In this document: piece after piece, positions 44,277 to 53,024 of the stretch | Numbering within the stretch: position 1 is the first letter of the stretch | Layout: each line of letters opens with the position of its first letter | Assembly (NCBI RefSeq): GCF_003415655.1 | Contig: NZ_QRHC01000004.1 | Coordinates: 248,001-312,000, forward strand | Direction of reading: 5' to 3' | Source: Vibrio maerlii | Lineage (GTDB): Bacteria; Pseudomonadota; Gammaproteobacteria; Enterobacterales; Vibrionaceae | Length of the DNA stretch: 64,000 nucleotides | Translations under genes and position numbers: made by a program | Notes under the pieces: generated by a model | Seen by the model: only the letters and a program-made list of their open reading frames with translations | Told to the model about the DNA's origin: nothing | Databases searched by the model: none

Positions 44277-45167
44277 TTAATGTACTTTAGCCTTAACTGG
44301 GCAATGGTCACTTAACTTATAGTTCAGCACATGCTCAACAGGAAAAACCTGTTGGGCAACACTGTATGCTTTAATATTCCCACCGATAACGATATGGTCG
44401 ATAAGACTTCTAAATTGATGTGTTCGATTTGGGTTCTTGTTCGAACGAACTTTACACTTCACATCAGTATTGCGCGTAGCCAAATCTGCCTTTGTCTGCT
44501 TAGTCATCACGTTCCAAAACCAGTCATTTGGGTAGCTTAAGTTGTGATTGAAATCACCAAGCACTATATATTGTTGTCTTTTTGCTTCGCGCTGTTTAAT
44601 CCAATCATTTAACACGCTGCCTTGTTCGCGCAGTATGCTACAGCTTCGATTGGATTTAAAAGCGCCGCTACAGCCTGCTTTTAAGTGAACGGATACCACA
44701 TGGATAGGTTCTGACGTATTTGCTTCAATTACCATATAGGATGCAAATCGAAGTTTGCTCTGCGAGTCATTGAGCAGTCTGAAATCAGCATGTTGCACAT
44801 ACTCAATGCCATTGCGTATGGCGAAACCAGTGTACTGGTTCAAGTCTTTAAATTGTATATGATGATACTTACTCGTTGAGCGATCAGATAGATAGATTTG
44901 ATATTCATTTCCCACGATACGCCTCAAAGCGTCAACATCATTCACCTCTTGGAAAGCTAATACATCGGGATTTAGCTTATCAAATTCTTTGGCAAGGACT
45001 TGGTAATCTTCGTCGGTTCTATTCGCTTCTTCGATACGGTGGTTGCTACCGGACGCAAGCCATTCGATGTTCCATGTGGCAACAACAGTAGGATCTGCTG
45101 CGGTACTAAAACTAAAAAATAGTAGACCTAACCCAAAAGTGAGAGCGTGCAAAATTCTGTGACTCAT
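44277..45167 (-). CDS. Secreted endonuclease/exonuclease/phosphatase-family protein
   Basis: A 296-residue DNase I-fold protein with a signal peptide ending at STAA. Motifs run in order: TWNIEWL, LAFQEVND (metal Glu), VSVHLKAGC, VLGDFNHN, and SLIDHIV with SDHCPV at the end (catalytic His). The start at 45167 is chosen because AGGA lies about 9 bases upstream; the frame is open to a GTG at 45188, but that would swallow the ribosome site. It could be an extracellular nuclease or a phosphodiesterase. It ends 20 bases from the convergent PmpB-like gene. Confidence 0.88.
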   Translation of the reverse strand: MSHRILHALTFGLGLLFFSFSTAADPTVVATWNIEWLASGSNHRIEEANRTDEDYQVLAKEFDKLNPDVLAFQEVNDVDALRRIVGNEYQIYLSDRSTSKYHHIQFKDLNQYTGFAIRNGIEYVQHADFRLLNDSQSKLRFASYMVIEANTSEPIHVVSVHLKAGCSGAFKSNRSCSILREQGSVLNDWIKQREAKRQQYIVLGDFNHNLSYPNDWFWNVMTKQTKADLATRNTDVKCKVRSNKNPNRTHQFRSLIDHIVIGGNIKAYSVAQQVFPVEHVLNYKLSDHCPVKAKVH

Positions 45168-45322
45168 CAAATAATTCCTACAAAACACCGTTAGCCTATA
45201 TCCTATCAGGCTTTAAAAAATTGCAACCAAATTTATCTCAATTTCATGATTTTCATTTTTAAATTAAGAAGTGAGAAGCTGGCTAGAAGATCGTGTCGTT
45301 CTTGTTCGATGCTCCGACTTTA

Positions 45323-45336
45323 TTGATCTAGATCAT
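45323..45336. promoter_or_regulatory. FNR-like site upstream of nrdD
   Basis: TTGAT-CTAG-ATCAT matches the FNR consensus TTGAT-N4-ATCAA except for the last base. It lies about 125 bases before nrdD, consistent with anaerobic induction. Confidence 0.7.
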
Positions 45337-45368
45337 TACTTTTCATTGGTGCTTTTCGTTTAATACGG

Positions 45369-45384
45369 CCACAATATGTAGTGT
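45369..45384. promoter_or_regulatory. Candidate NrdR box 1
   Basis: CCACAATATGTAGTGT fits the NrdR consensus ACACwATATwTwGTGT at most positions. A second similar word lies 33 bases further, close to the three-helical-turn spacing typical of NrdR box pairs. Confidence 0.5.
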
Positions 45385-45401
45385 CAGTAGAACAATAATT
45401 C

Positions 45402-45417
45402 GCCCTATATAGTGTAT
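45402..45417. promoter_or_regulatory. Candidate NrdR box 2
   Basis: GCCCTATATAGTGTAT is a weaker match to the NrdR consensus and is paired with the box at 45369. Confidence 0.4.
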
Positions 45418-45458
45418 TTGTGGATAAGTCTGTGAGTATTCTGGGGTAAGGAGAAAAG

Positions 45459-47579
45459 GTGAAACCAATCGTAATCAAGCGAGACGGCTCAAGAGCTCCG
45501 TTTAGCAGGGATCGTATTCAAGCAGCAGTGGAAGCCGCTTCAGAGCAAGCAGATAAAGAAATTGCTATCTACGCGTTAAATGTCGCGTTAGCAGTTGAGC
45601 TGCAGCTAAAAGATCACGATGAAGTGCACATCAATGATATCCAGACCCTAGTTGAAAACGAGTTGATGCAAGGTCCTTACAAGTCACTGGCGCGTTCTTA
45701 CATTGAATACCGTCATGACCGTGATATCGCGCGTGAAAAACAGAGTGCTCTAACTCAAGAAATTGAGGGCCTTATTGAAGAGAGCAACGTTGATCTCATC
45801 AACGAAAATGCGAACAAAGATGGCAAGGTAATCCCTACTCAACGCGATTTACTTGCTGGTATCGTTGCAAAACACTATGCGAAAACACACATTTTACCGC
45901 GCGATATCGTTCAAGCTCATGAAGAAGGTGATATTCACTACCATGATCTAGACTACGCGCCATTCTTCCCGATGTTTAACTGTATGCTTATCGATCTGAA
46001 AGGCATGCTAACGCGCGGTTTTAAAATGGGTAACGCTGAGATTGATACGCCAAAATCAATTTCAACAGCGACAGCAGTAACTGCACAAATTATTGCGCAA
46101 GTTGCGAGCCATATCTACGGCGGTACAACCATCAACCGTATCGATGAGGTACTGGAACCTTACGTACTGACGAGCTACAACAAACATTTAGAAATCGCAA
46201 AAGAGTGGGACATTCATAACCCTGAAGGTTTCGCAATGGCCCGCACAGAGAAAGAGTGTTACGACGCATTCCAATCTCTTGAGTATGAAGTAAACACACT
46301 TCACACAGCAAATGGTCAAACTCCGTTTGTTACTTTTGGTTTTGGTCTTGGTACGAGCTGGGCGTCGAAACTGATTCAAGAGTCTATCTTGAAGAACCGA
46401 ATCGCAGGTCTAGGTAAAAACCGTAAAACAGCGGTATTCCCTAAGCTTGTTTTCGCTATCAAAGATGGCTTAAATCACAAAGAGCAAGATCCAAACTACG
46501 ACATCAAAAAACTGGCACTTGAGTGTGCATCTAAGCGCATGTACCCAGATATCCTAAACTACGACAAAGTGGTTGAAGTAACGGGTTCATTTAAGACCCC
46601 AATGGGTTGCCGTAGCTTCCTGAACACCTACGAAGAAAACGGTGAGTTGATTCACGAAGGTCGTAACAACTTAGGTGTTGTAAGTCTCAACCTTCCGCGT
46701 ATCGCGATTAAAGCAAAGGGTAGCGAAGAAAAATTCTACGCTCTACTTGATGAGAAACTGAAACTTGCTCGTCGTGCGCTTGAGACTCGCATTAGTCGCC
46801 TAGAAAATGTGAAAGCTCGTGTTGCTCCTATCCTATACATGGAAGGAGCGTGTGGTGTTCGTCTCAATGCTGACGACTCGATTGCTGACATTTTTAAAAA
46901 CGGCCGTGCTTCTATTTCTCTTGGCTACATTGGTATCCACGAGACAATTACTGCATTGTTCAGCGGTGAAGACCATGTTTACGATGCACCAGAGTTGCGT
47001 GAAAAAGCATTGGCAATCGTTGAACACATGAAAGAAGCCGTAAATAGCTGGACTGCAGAAACAGGTTATGCATTTAGCCTATACGGTACACCAAGTGAGA
47101 ACCTATGTAGCCGATTCTGCCGCATCGACACCAAAGAGTTTGGCGTGATTGAAGGCGTAACGGATCGTGGTTACTACACGAACAGCTTCCACTTAGATGT
47201 GCAAAAGAAGGTTAACCCATACGATAAAATCGACTTTGAGATGCCTTATCCTCACATCTCTAGCGGTGGTTTTATCTGTTACGGAGAATTCCCAAACATG
47301 CAGAATAACATCGAAGCGCTAGAAAACGTGTGGGATTACAGTTACAGCCGAGTGCCATATTACGGAACCAACACACCCATTGATGAATGTTATGAGTGTG
47401 GTTACAACGGTGAGTTTGATTGTACGAGTAAGGGCTTTACCTGCCCGAAATGTGGTAACCACGACTCGACCAAAGTATCAGTAACTCGTCGTGTTTGTGG
47501 TTATCTTGGCAGCCCTGATGCACGACCTTTTAACTTCGGTAAACAAGAAGAAGTGAAGCGTCGAGTTAAACACCTATAA
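45459..47579 (+). CDS. nrdD: Anaerobic ribonucleoside-triphosphate reductase (NrdD)
   Basis: A 706-residue class III ribonucleotide reductase that makes dNTPs without oxygen using a glycyl radical installed by NrdG. An N-terminal ATP-cone (about 1-90) is followed by the catalytic barrel, a zinc site near the C-terminus (CYECGYNGEFDC and CPKCG) and the radical loop RVCGYLGSPDARPF with Gly681, the same number as in E. coli. The GTG start at 45459 has AAGGAG 5 bases upstream. FNR-like and NrdR-like sites precede it. nrdG follows after 99 bases. Confidence 0.97.
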   Translation: MKPIVIKRDGSRAPFSRDRIQAAVEAASEQADKEIAIYALNVALAVELQLKDHDEVHINDIQTLVENELMQGPYKSLARSYIEYRHDRDIAREKQSALTQEIEGLIEESNVDLINENANKDGKVIPTQRDLLAGIVAKHYAKTHILPRDIVQAHEEGDIHYHDLDYAPFFPMFNCMLIDLKGMLTRGFKMGNAEIDTPKSISTATAVTAQIIAQVASHIYGGTTINRIDEVLEPYVLTSYNKHLEIAKEWDIHNPEGFAMARTEKECYDAFQSLEYEVNTLHTANGQTPFVTFGFGLGTSWASKLIQESILKNRIAGLGKNRKTAVFPKLVFAIKDGLNHKEQDPNYDIKKLALECASKRMYPDILNYDKVVEVTGSFKTPMGCRSFLNTYEENGELIHEGRNNLGVVSLNLPRIAIKAKGSEEKFYALLDEKLKLARRALETRISRLENVKARVAPILYMEGACGVRLNADDSIADIFKNGRASISLGYIGIHETITALFSGEDHVYDAPELREKALAIVEHMKEAVNSWTAETGYAFSLYGTPSENLCSRFCRIDTKEFGVIEGVTDRGYYTNSFHLDVQKKVNPYDKIDFEMPYPHISSGGFICYGEFPNMQNNIEALENVWDYSYSRVPYYGTNTPIDECYECGYNGEFDCTSKGFTCPKCGNHDSTKVSVTRRVCGYLGSPDARPFNFGKQEEVKRRVKHL

Positions 47580-47624
47580 CTCCATAAACGTTAACTAATA
47601 ACTTGTTTTCATAATAACCCGGCT

Positions 47625-47649
47625 CAATGAGTCGGGTTACTTATCTAAG
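47625..47649 (+). terminator. Hairpin between nrdD and nrdG
   Basis: TAACCCG(G)CTCA and TGAG(T)CGGGTTA form a stem with one G-T mismatch. No long T-run follows, so it may attenuate rather than stop transcription into nrdG. Confidence 0.5.
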
Positions 47650-47678
47650 GGCGTAAGCTCACACTTAAGAGTAAAGAT

Positions 47679-48158
47679 ATGAACTATCACCAATATCATC
47701 CAATTGACGTTGTAAATGGCCCTGGTACGCGTTGCACACTGTTTGTATCTGGCTGTGTACACCAGTGCCGCGGTTGTTATAACCAATCAACCCAACGTCT
47801 GGATTCTGGTCATCATTTTACTCAAGAGTTGGAAGATCACATCATTGCGGATTTAAACGACACACGTATTAAAAAACGGGGTTTATCTCTGTCTGGTGGT
47901 GACCCATTGCATCCTGCCAATGTGGGAGATGTGCTTAGATTAGTAAAACGAGTTAGAGAAGAGTGCCCAGGAAAAGACATCTGGATGTGGACTGGATACG
48001 AGTTATCAGAGCTAAGCAAAGAACAACAAGAAGTCGTTACTTATATCGATACCTTGATTGATGGTCGATTTGAACAAGAGTTTTATGACCCAAGCTTAAA
48101 ATGGCGTGGGAGTTCGAATCAGGTCATTCATACCTTTAAATGTGACCAAATCGATTAA
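47679..48158 (+). CDS. nrdG: Anaerobic RNR-activating radical SAM enzyme (NrdG)
   Basis: A 159-residue activase that generates the glycyl radical on NrdD. The radical-SAM motif is in FVSGCVHQCRGCYN (CxxxCxxC), followed by LSLSGGDPLHPAN, the SAM-binding GGD segment. Length is normal. It lies directly downstream of nrdD on the same strand. Confidence 0.96.
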   Translation: MNYHQYHPIDVVNGPGTRCTLFVSGCVHQCRGCYNQSTQRLDSGHHFTQELEDHIIADLNDTRIKKRGLSLSGGDPLHPANVGDVLRLVKRVREECPGKDIWMWTGYELSELSKEQQEVVTYIDTLIDGRFEQEFYDPSLKWRGSSNQVIHTFKCDQID

Positions 48159-48271
48159 TCTGCAATCAATCAGCATCGAGTTTTTTATCTAACTCAATTA
48201 TTTCTTCGCTAATAGATAACATAATGGTAACTTGAGGGTCATTACTTGAATTTCAAAGGGTTGTGACTTTC

Positions 48272-49456
48272 ATGTTCTCACAGTTACCAAAACCAGTTTT
48301 AGATCCAATCATCTCTCTATCCGTTGCATACCGTAACGATCCTCGCGATAACAAAGTTGACCTAGGCATTGGTGTATACCGAAATAGCCAAGGTGAAACA
48401 CCAATAATGAAGGCCGTCCAACAAGCTCAAGATGTTGTCGTTGAACACCAAAAATCAAAGGCTTATGTTGGCTTAGCTGGTTGTGAAGAGTTCAACCAAA
48501 GCATGATTGATCTTTTGCTAAAGGGCACTTCAGCGGAAAGTCGTGTTTCAGCGGTACAGACACCTGGCGCAAGTGGTGCACTTCGTATGCTTGGGGATCT
48601 TATGAAGGTCGCGCAACCTGAGACGACCGTTTGGATTTCGAATCCAAGTTACGTGAACCATAAGCCTGTGATGGAAGCTGCTGGTCTCAAAGTAAAATAC
48701 TACTCTTACTTCAGCACTGAGACGAAGCAAGTCGATACCGCTCGTATGCTCGAAGATCTGTCGCATGCCGGTCCAAAAGATGTTGTTCTCCTACACGGTT
48801 GTTGCCACAACCCAACAGGTGCCGACATTGATTTTTCTGCATGGCAAGAAATAACTAAACTTTCACAACAGAATGGCTTCACTCCATTTGTCGACATTGC
48901 GTACCAAGGCTTTGGTGATGGCTTAGAAGAAGACGCTAAAGGCCTACAGTTTATGGCTGATAACGTTGAAGAAATGTTGATTACCACTTCATGCTCAAAG
49001 AATTTTGGCTTGTACCGCGAACGTACTGGTGCTGCGATTGTCATCGGTAACAACCAAGATGAAGCGAACAATGCAAAGGGCAAGATCCTAACACTAGCTC
49101 GTTCTACTTACACAATGCCACCAGATCATGGCGCTGCACTTGTTAAAACTATCCTACAAGATGAAACGTTAACTCTAACATGGAAGCAAGAGTTGAGTGA
49201 GATGCAGCAGCGCTTACTGAGTCTTCGCCAAACGCTTTGTAGTGAACTACGAAATACTCACAATACATCGCAATTTGATTTCATTGAAAATCACAAAGGC
49301 ATGTTTACTGTGCTAGGCTTTACACAAGAGCAAATGGCGCAACTACGTGAAGAATATGGAATTTATGGCGTAGGGGATGGTCGTATCAACATCGCTGGTT
49401 TGTCTGAAAGTCATATTCCTTTCGTCGCGCAAGCAATCAACGCAGTAGCAAAATAA
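48272..49456 (+). CDS. Class I aminotransferase (aspartate/aromatic amino acid type)
   Basis: A 394-residue PLP enzyme of fold type I. ATG 48272 is preferred because AAAGGG lies 11 bases upstream and the start then aligns with AspC and TyrB; the GTG at 48263 is too close to that site. The conserved VDLGIGVYRN, HNPTGAD, and the PLP lysine in TTSCSKNFGLYRERTGA are present. Aspartate versus aromatic specificity cannot be settled by eye. It follows nrdG after 113 bases. Confidence 0.9.
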   Translation: MFSQLPKPVLDPIISLSVAYRNDPRDNKVDLGIGVYRNSQGETPIMKAVQQAQDVVVEHQKSKAYVGLAGCEEFNQSMIDLLLKGTSAESRVSAVQTPGASGALRMLGDLMKVAQPETTVWISNPSYVNHKPVMEAAGLKVKYYSYFSTETKQVDTARMLEDLSHAGPKDVVLLHGCCHNPTGADIDFSAWQEITKLSQQNGFTPFVDIAYQGFGDGLEEDAKGLQFMADNVEEMLITTSCSKNFGLYRERTGAAIVIGNNQDEANNAKGKILTLARSTYTMPPDHGAALVKTILQDETLTLTWKQELSEMQQRLLSLRQTLCSELRNTHNTSQFDFIENHKGMFTVLGFTQEQMAQLREEYGIYGVGDGRINIAGLSESHIPFVAQAINAVAK

Positions 49457-49462
49457 TCTGAT

Positions 49463-49493
49463 CACGAGCTCGACTTATGAAGTCTAGCTCGTG
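49463..49493 (+). terminator. Hairpin after aminotransferase
   Basis: CACGAGCTCGACT and AGTCTAGCTCGTG form a long stem with one mismatch, without a T-run. It is probably a weak terminator. Confidence 0.45.
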
Positions 49494-49531
49494 AATAAGA
49501 AGTCAAATAAGAAGTATGTTGGGGAAGTTAT

Positions 49532-50200
49532 ATGAGTAAATGGAAGTTTGTGATTCCAGTTATTTTGAGCGGTGGCTTAATGGCATGTTCAACCACTGGT
49601 GAACAACCAGTTGAACCAGAAGAGAAGCCACAAATAGAACAACCAAAGCCAGAAACTCCTGTTGAGCCTGTTGAGCCTGTTGAGCCAGAAGAACCTACCG
49701 AGCCAGAAGTAGTACCAGAGCCTGAGCCAGAGGTAAAACCCGAACCTCCAAAACCGAAACCACTTCCAACGAAAACTGCCGACGGCAAACTTATCTTAGG
49801 TGAGCAAGAGTGGGTTTATCTTCCAAGCATCAAAAAGACCACCAAAGCGCGAATTGATACAGGCGCAACTACCTCATCACTCAGCGTGAATGAGATGGTT
49901 AAATTTGAACGCGATGGTAAAGAATGGGTGAAGTTTGTCATTGAGCATGATGACTTAAAAAGTGAAGAGCTAAGTTATCCTGTCGATCGCTGGGTCAAAA
50001 TAGTTCAATCAAGCTCTGATGAGTCAGAACGTCGTCCTGTGATTACCGCATGGATAGAAGTCGGCGGAGTGAAAGAGAAAACTCAGTTCACTCTAGCGAA
50101 TCGTAGCCACTTAACTTTTCCAGTGCTGCTTGGGCGTAGCTTCTTCCGTGACATTGCAGTCGTAGATGTTGGTCGAAAGTACGTTCAACCTAAGAAGTAA
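49532..50200 (+). CDS. Lipoprotein with Pro/Glu-rich spacer and retropepsin-like (RimB/Zn_protease) domain
   Basis: A 222-residue protein with lipobox LMAC (Cys19), then a 55-residue spacer of VEP, EP and KP repeats (about 24-80) that could reach across the periplasm, and a C-terminal domain of the ATP-dependent zinc protease/RimB family, now viewed as retropepsin-like. The catalytic segment is ARIDTGATTSS (D109-T-G), and LLGRSFFRD closes the fold. The spacer is repetitive in DNA (GTTGAGCCT units) and could vary in length between strains. It ends at a strong terminator. Confidence 0.88.
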   Translation: MSKWKFVIPVILSGGLMACSTTGEQPVEPEEKPQIEQPKPETPVEPVEPVEPEEPTEPEVVPEPEPEVKPEPPKPKPLPTKTADGKLILGEQEWVYLPSIKKTTKARIDTGATTSSLSVNEMVKFERDGKEWVKFVIEHDDLKSEELSYPVDRWVKIVQSSSDESERRPVITAWIEVGGVKEKTQFTLANRSHLTFPVLLGRSFFRDIAVVDVGRKYVQPKK

Positions 50201-50226
50201 ATTCTTGAAAAACATAGCCTCGATTT

Positions 50227-50257
50227 AAAAATGGCCTTCAGAGTGAAGGCCATTTTT
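50227..50257. terminator. Intrinsic terminator
   Basis: AAAATGGCCTTCA and TGAAGGCCATTTT form a 13-bp stem with a 3-base loop and flanking A/T runs. It serves the retropepsin lipoprotein gene and possibly the convergent barrel gene. Confidence 0.92.
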
Positions 50258-50290
50258 GTAACTTTAAGATTCTAAAACAACTCTAAATAA

Positions 50291-50815
50291 TTAAAGTTGG
50301 AAGCGTACCGTCATAGAAACTTGTGGACCATATAGGCCATTATTGTATGCCTCTAAAGATAGAGACAGTTGCTCAGTTGAGTGGAAACGAGCACCAGCGG
50401 CGAAAATAGAGTGGTCGTTAATGAAACCACCTTTAATCGACCCTTCAATTTGGTTTGTTAACCAAACACGTCCACCAAGGTTTAACTCTGTCTCTACTGA
50501 ACTGCTTTCTGAAGCGTCATTTGGGTAGTTGACATAGTGAACTAAGATTTGACCTGTAATATCAAAAAATTGACTCATAGGACCGTTAAAACCAACACCG
50601 GCAGCTAAGTCTGCATCGTTGTCCATTTGCGTATTTGCTCGTAGAACCATGTGTGCGTTCTGAGTCAATAGTGCGCTGAACTCACCACCAAAAGAAGAGG
50701 GACTAGCACCGATTCGAACTTCGCCGTAATTGTAATTAAAGTTATTCGCTTGCGAGAAACCGGAAAAAGCTAGTGCACTAGCGAGCAGTGCTACCTTTGA
50801 TGCTTTGTTAAGCAT
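50291..50815 (-). CDS. Outer-membrane beta-barrel protein, small
   Basis: A 174-residue protein starting at ATG 50815 with GGGG 6 bases upstream; the open frame upstream of it has no support. A signal peptide ends at SQA. The mature part consists of about eight amphipathic strands with alternating residues (for example QLSLSLEAYNNGLYGPQVSM) and a final strand VSMTVRFQL, as in small porin-like or OmpW/OmpX-size barrels. I do not recognise a named family. It lies downstream of the YgiW-like gene but is separated from it by a terminator. Confidence 0.75.
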   Translation of the reverse strand: MLNKASKVALLASALAFSGFSQANNFNYNYGEVRIGASPSSFGGEFSALLTQNAHMVLRANTQMDNDADLAAGVGFNGPMSQFFDITGQILVHYVNYPNDASESSSVETELNLGGRVWLTNQIEGSIKGGFINDHSIFAAGARFHSTEQLSLSLEAYNNGLYGPQVSMTVRFQL

Positions 50816-50870
50816 GATGACCCCATAAAAAAGTGTGATGTGCCATAAAAACGGCAAAAAGTGACTATAC

Positions 50871-50894
50871 AAAAAAAGCCTGCAAAATGCAGGC
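50871..50894 (-). terminator. Intrinsic terminator of YgiW-like gene
   Basis: GCCTGCA and TGCAGGC form a 7-bp stem with a 3-base loop, followed on the minus strand by seven T. Confidence 0.85.
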
Positions 50895-50926
50895 CGTTTT
50901 GTATAAATCAAAGTTATAATTATCGA

Positions 50927-51298
50927 TTATAGTAGTTGAATATGGTCAACTTCGATTTCTGGTGTGCTGCCACCTTCATATTCGCCGAATATACGTACTT
51001 TTGTCTCTGCATTTAAAGGTGCTTTCAAACGTACATCATCTAAGTCGATTTGAATCTCGTTGCTACCGTCGCTAAACACAAACACGTCCTTTGACAGTTG
51101 CTTGATGATTTGGCCATCAATTGCCACGTTATCGACTTCAGCAAACATACTTGTGTCTTCAAGTAGTGTAGCTACCGAAGTTGTTTCAATTGGTCCTGTG
51201 TATTGAATGGAATGATCTTTATCATGCTTACCTCCAGCAAGAGCAAGAGTCGGAGCAAGGATTAGAGTCGAAGCAATAGCGATAACAGTCTTTTTCAT
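50927..51298 (-). CDS. YgiW/YdeI family stress-tolerance OB-fold protein
   Basis: A 123-residue periplasmic protein with a signal peptide ending at ALA and a small OB-fold domain (DGQIIKQLSKDVFVFSDGSN, IQIDLDD). This is the YgiW/YdeI (BOF) family linked to oxidative and envelope stress tolerance in enterics. AGGA lies before the ATG. A terminator separates it from the barrel gene downstream. Confidence 0.88.
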   Translation of the reverse strand: MKKTVIAIASTLILAPTLALAGGKHDKDHSIQYTGPIETTSVATLLEDTSMFAEVDNVAIDGQIIKQLSKDVFVFSDGSNEIQIDLDDVRLKAPLNAETKVRIFGEYEGGSTPEIEVDHIQLL

Positions 51299-51489
51299 GA
51301 TGTTGTCCTTTTTTAAGTAATCTAGTGAGGGTTAAGAGTCACACCTCGTGTTCGTTAAGGCTATTAAAGCGCACTCTGTTTGAATTACTGGTGAGCCAGC
51401 TATTCATATTCCATTCATTTATTCATTTGTTATTTAATCTATAAAAGTTAAAATTGTTATGGCTTGAAAGATAAAGAGAAATCCGCGAC

Positions 51490-52317
51490 GTGCGATCCCT
51501 TAAAAAACTATTTAAACACTCTATTTTGTTCACATCCGTACTATGTGTGAGTCACTTTGTTCATGCAGATACGTTACGTGTTTACGCTGCATCATCAATG
51601 ACAAACGTCATGGACGAGATAGCAACTGTGTACAAGCAAGAATCCGATGTAGAGATCACGAACGTCTTTGGCTCTTCTTCTTCCTTGGCTCGTCAAATCA
51701 GCTTCGGTGCACCAGCCGATATTTATATTTCTGCGAATGAACATTGGATGGATTATCTAGTTGATGAAGAGATTATTGCTCGTGAACGTGTGACGCCCCT
51801 TGTTGGGAATGAACTTGTTGTCATTGCCAGTAAATCAGAGCATAAACCTGACTCTATCAACCTATCCTCGGTTCAGGCATGGCAAGATGCACTAAAAGGG
51901 AACAGATTGGCCATTGGTGAGCCATCTTCTGTTCCGGCTGGTATGTACGCGAAACAAGCATTATCCAACCTAGGTATTTGGCCGTCTATACAATCTCAGT
52001 TAGCCCCAACCAAAAACGTACGTATGGCTTTGGCGCTAGTAGCAAGAGGGGAAGTTCCACTAGGGATAGTTTATGCTACGGATGCAAAACAAGAAGATGG
52101 GGTACAGACATACGCTACGTTGTCACAAAATGATTATGATCGCATTGAATACCCGATTGCTGCTGTCACACTAAGTTCAAACACTCAGGATTTTATTGAA
52201 TTTTTGACCTCAGAGCGCGCGCAATCAATTTTTCAGTCTTACGGGTTTAGTACTATCAACCCAATGAAAAAACTTATCCCAAATAAGACCACCCATTCAG
52301 ATAAAGCTATCAATTAA
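51490..52317 (+). CDS. modA: Molybdate ABC transporter, periplasmic binding protein (ModA)
   Basis: A 275-residue solute-binding protein for molybdate or tungstate, with a signal peptide ending at VHA. Conserved family segments are LRVYAASSMTNVMDEI, NVFGSSSSLARQISFGAPAD, ADIYISAN and the EVPLGIVYATDA region. The GTG start at 51490 has GAGAA about 8 bases upstream. Its stop overlaps the modB start by one base. Confidence 0.93.
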   Translation: MRSLKKLFKHSILFTSVLCVSHFVHADTLRVYAASSMTNVMDEIATVYKQESDVEITNVFGSSSSLARQISFGAPADIYISANEHWMDYLVDEEIIARERVTPLVGNELVVIASKSEHKPDSINLSSVQAWQDALKGNRLAIGEPSSVPAGMYAKQALSNLGIWPSIQSQLAPTKNVRMALALVARGEVPLGIVYATDAKQEDGVQTYATLSQNDYDRIEYPIAAVTLSSNTQDFIEFLTSERAQSIFQSYGFSTINPMKKLIPNKTTHSDKAIN

Positions 52318-53024
52318 TGGATATCACGTTAACACCTTACGAGATTGATGCATTACTACTGAGCTTAAAGGTTTCAGCCTATGCAACGCTATGGCTTCTT
52401 CCCATCGGCATCTTTTTAGCTTGGCTCCTATCTACTCGCCAATTCTTTGGTAAGCAAATTCTAGACAGCATCATTCATCTACCACTGGTTTTACCGCCAG
52501 TGGTGATTGGTTATCTACTTCTCATTTCTACAGGTAGGCGAGGCTGGTTAGGTGATTGGTTGTACGACACCTTTGGGTTGGTATTTAGCTTTAGTTGGAG
52601 AGGAGCGGTGTTGGCTTGTATTGTTGTCTCTTTACCTTTAATGGTTCGATCTGTTCGTCTGAGCTTAGACAGCGTTGACTTTAAACTTCAACAAGCAGCT
52701 CGTACTCTTGGCGCTTCTTCCATCAGAGTATTCTTCACTATTACACTGCCACTGATTTTGCCCGGCGTTATTACAGGTATTATGCTGTCTTTTGCGAGGA
52801 GCCTAGGTGAGTTTGGTGCAACAATTAGCTTTGTATCTAATATCCCTGGTGAAACACAAACCATCCCACTGGCCATGTTCAACTACATCGAAACACCAGG
52901 TGCAGAAATGCAGGCGGCGCGCCTTTGTATCATCTCTATTGTTATAGCGCTAACGTCACTCCTTGCCTCAGAATGGATGGCAAGACGAGTCAAACGTAGA
53001 CTTGGTCAGGAGTTAAACGGATGA
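52317..53024 (+). CDS. modB: Molybdate ABC transporter permease (ModB)
   Basis: A 235-residue permease with about five to six helices and the ABC-contact EAA-like loop LGASSIRVFFTITLPLILPG and GEFGATISFVSNIPGETQT, typical of ModB. It starts in the TAATG overlap with modA and ends 4 bases into modC. Confidence 0.94.
   Translation: MDITLTPYEIDALLLSLKVSAYATLWLLPIGIFLAWLLSTRQFFGKQILDSIIHLPLVLPPVVIGYLLLISTGRRGWLGDWLYDTFGLVFSFSWRGAVLACIVVSLPLMVRSVRLSLDSVDFKLQQAARTLGASSIRVFFTITLPLILPGVITGIMLSFARSLGEFGATISFVSNIPGETQTIPLAMFNYIETPGAEMQAARLCIISIVIALTSLLASEWMARRVKRRLGQELNG

Noticed and set aside
49528-49788. Minus-strand frame for a Gly/Ser-rich repeat protein
   Set aside because: It is the antisense image of the Pro/Glu-rich spacer of the retropepsin lipoprotein; its repeats follow from the sense repeats.
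51299-51489. Possible ModE box in front of modA
   Set aside because: AT-rich words such as GTTATTTAATC and TTGTTATG are present, but I could not find the paired halves expected for a ModE site.
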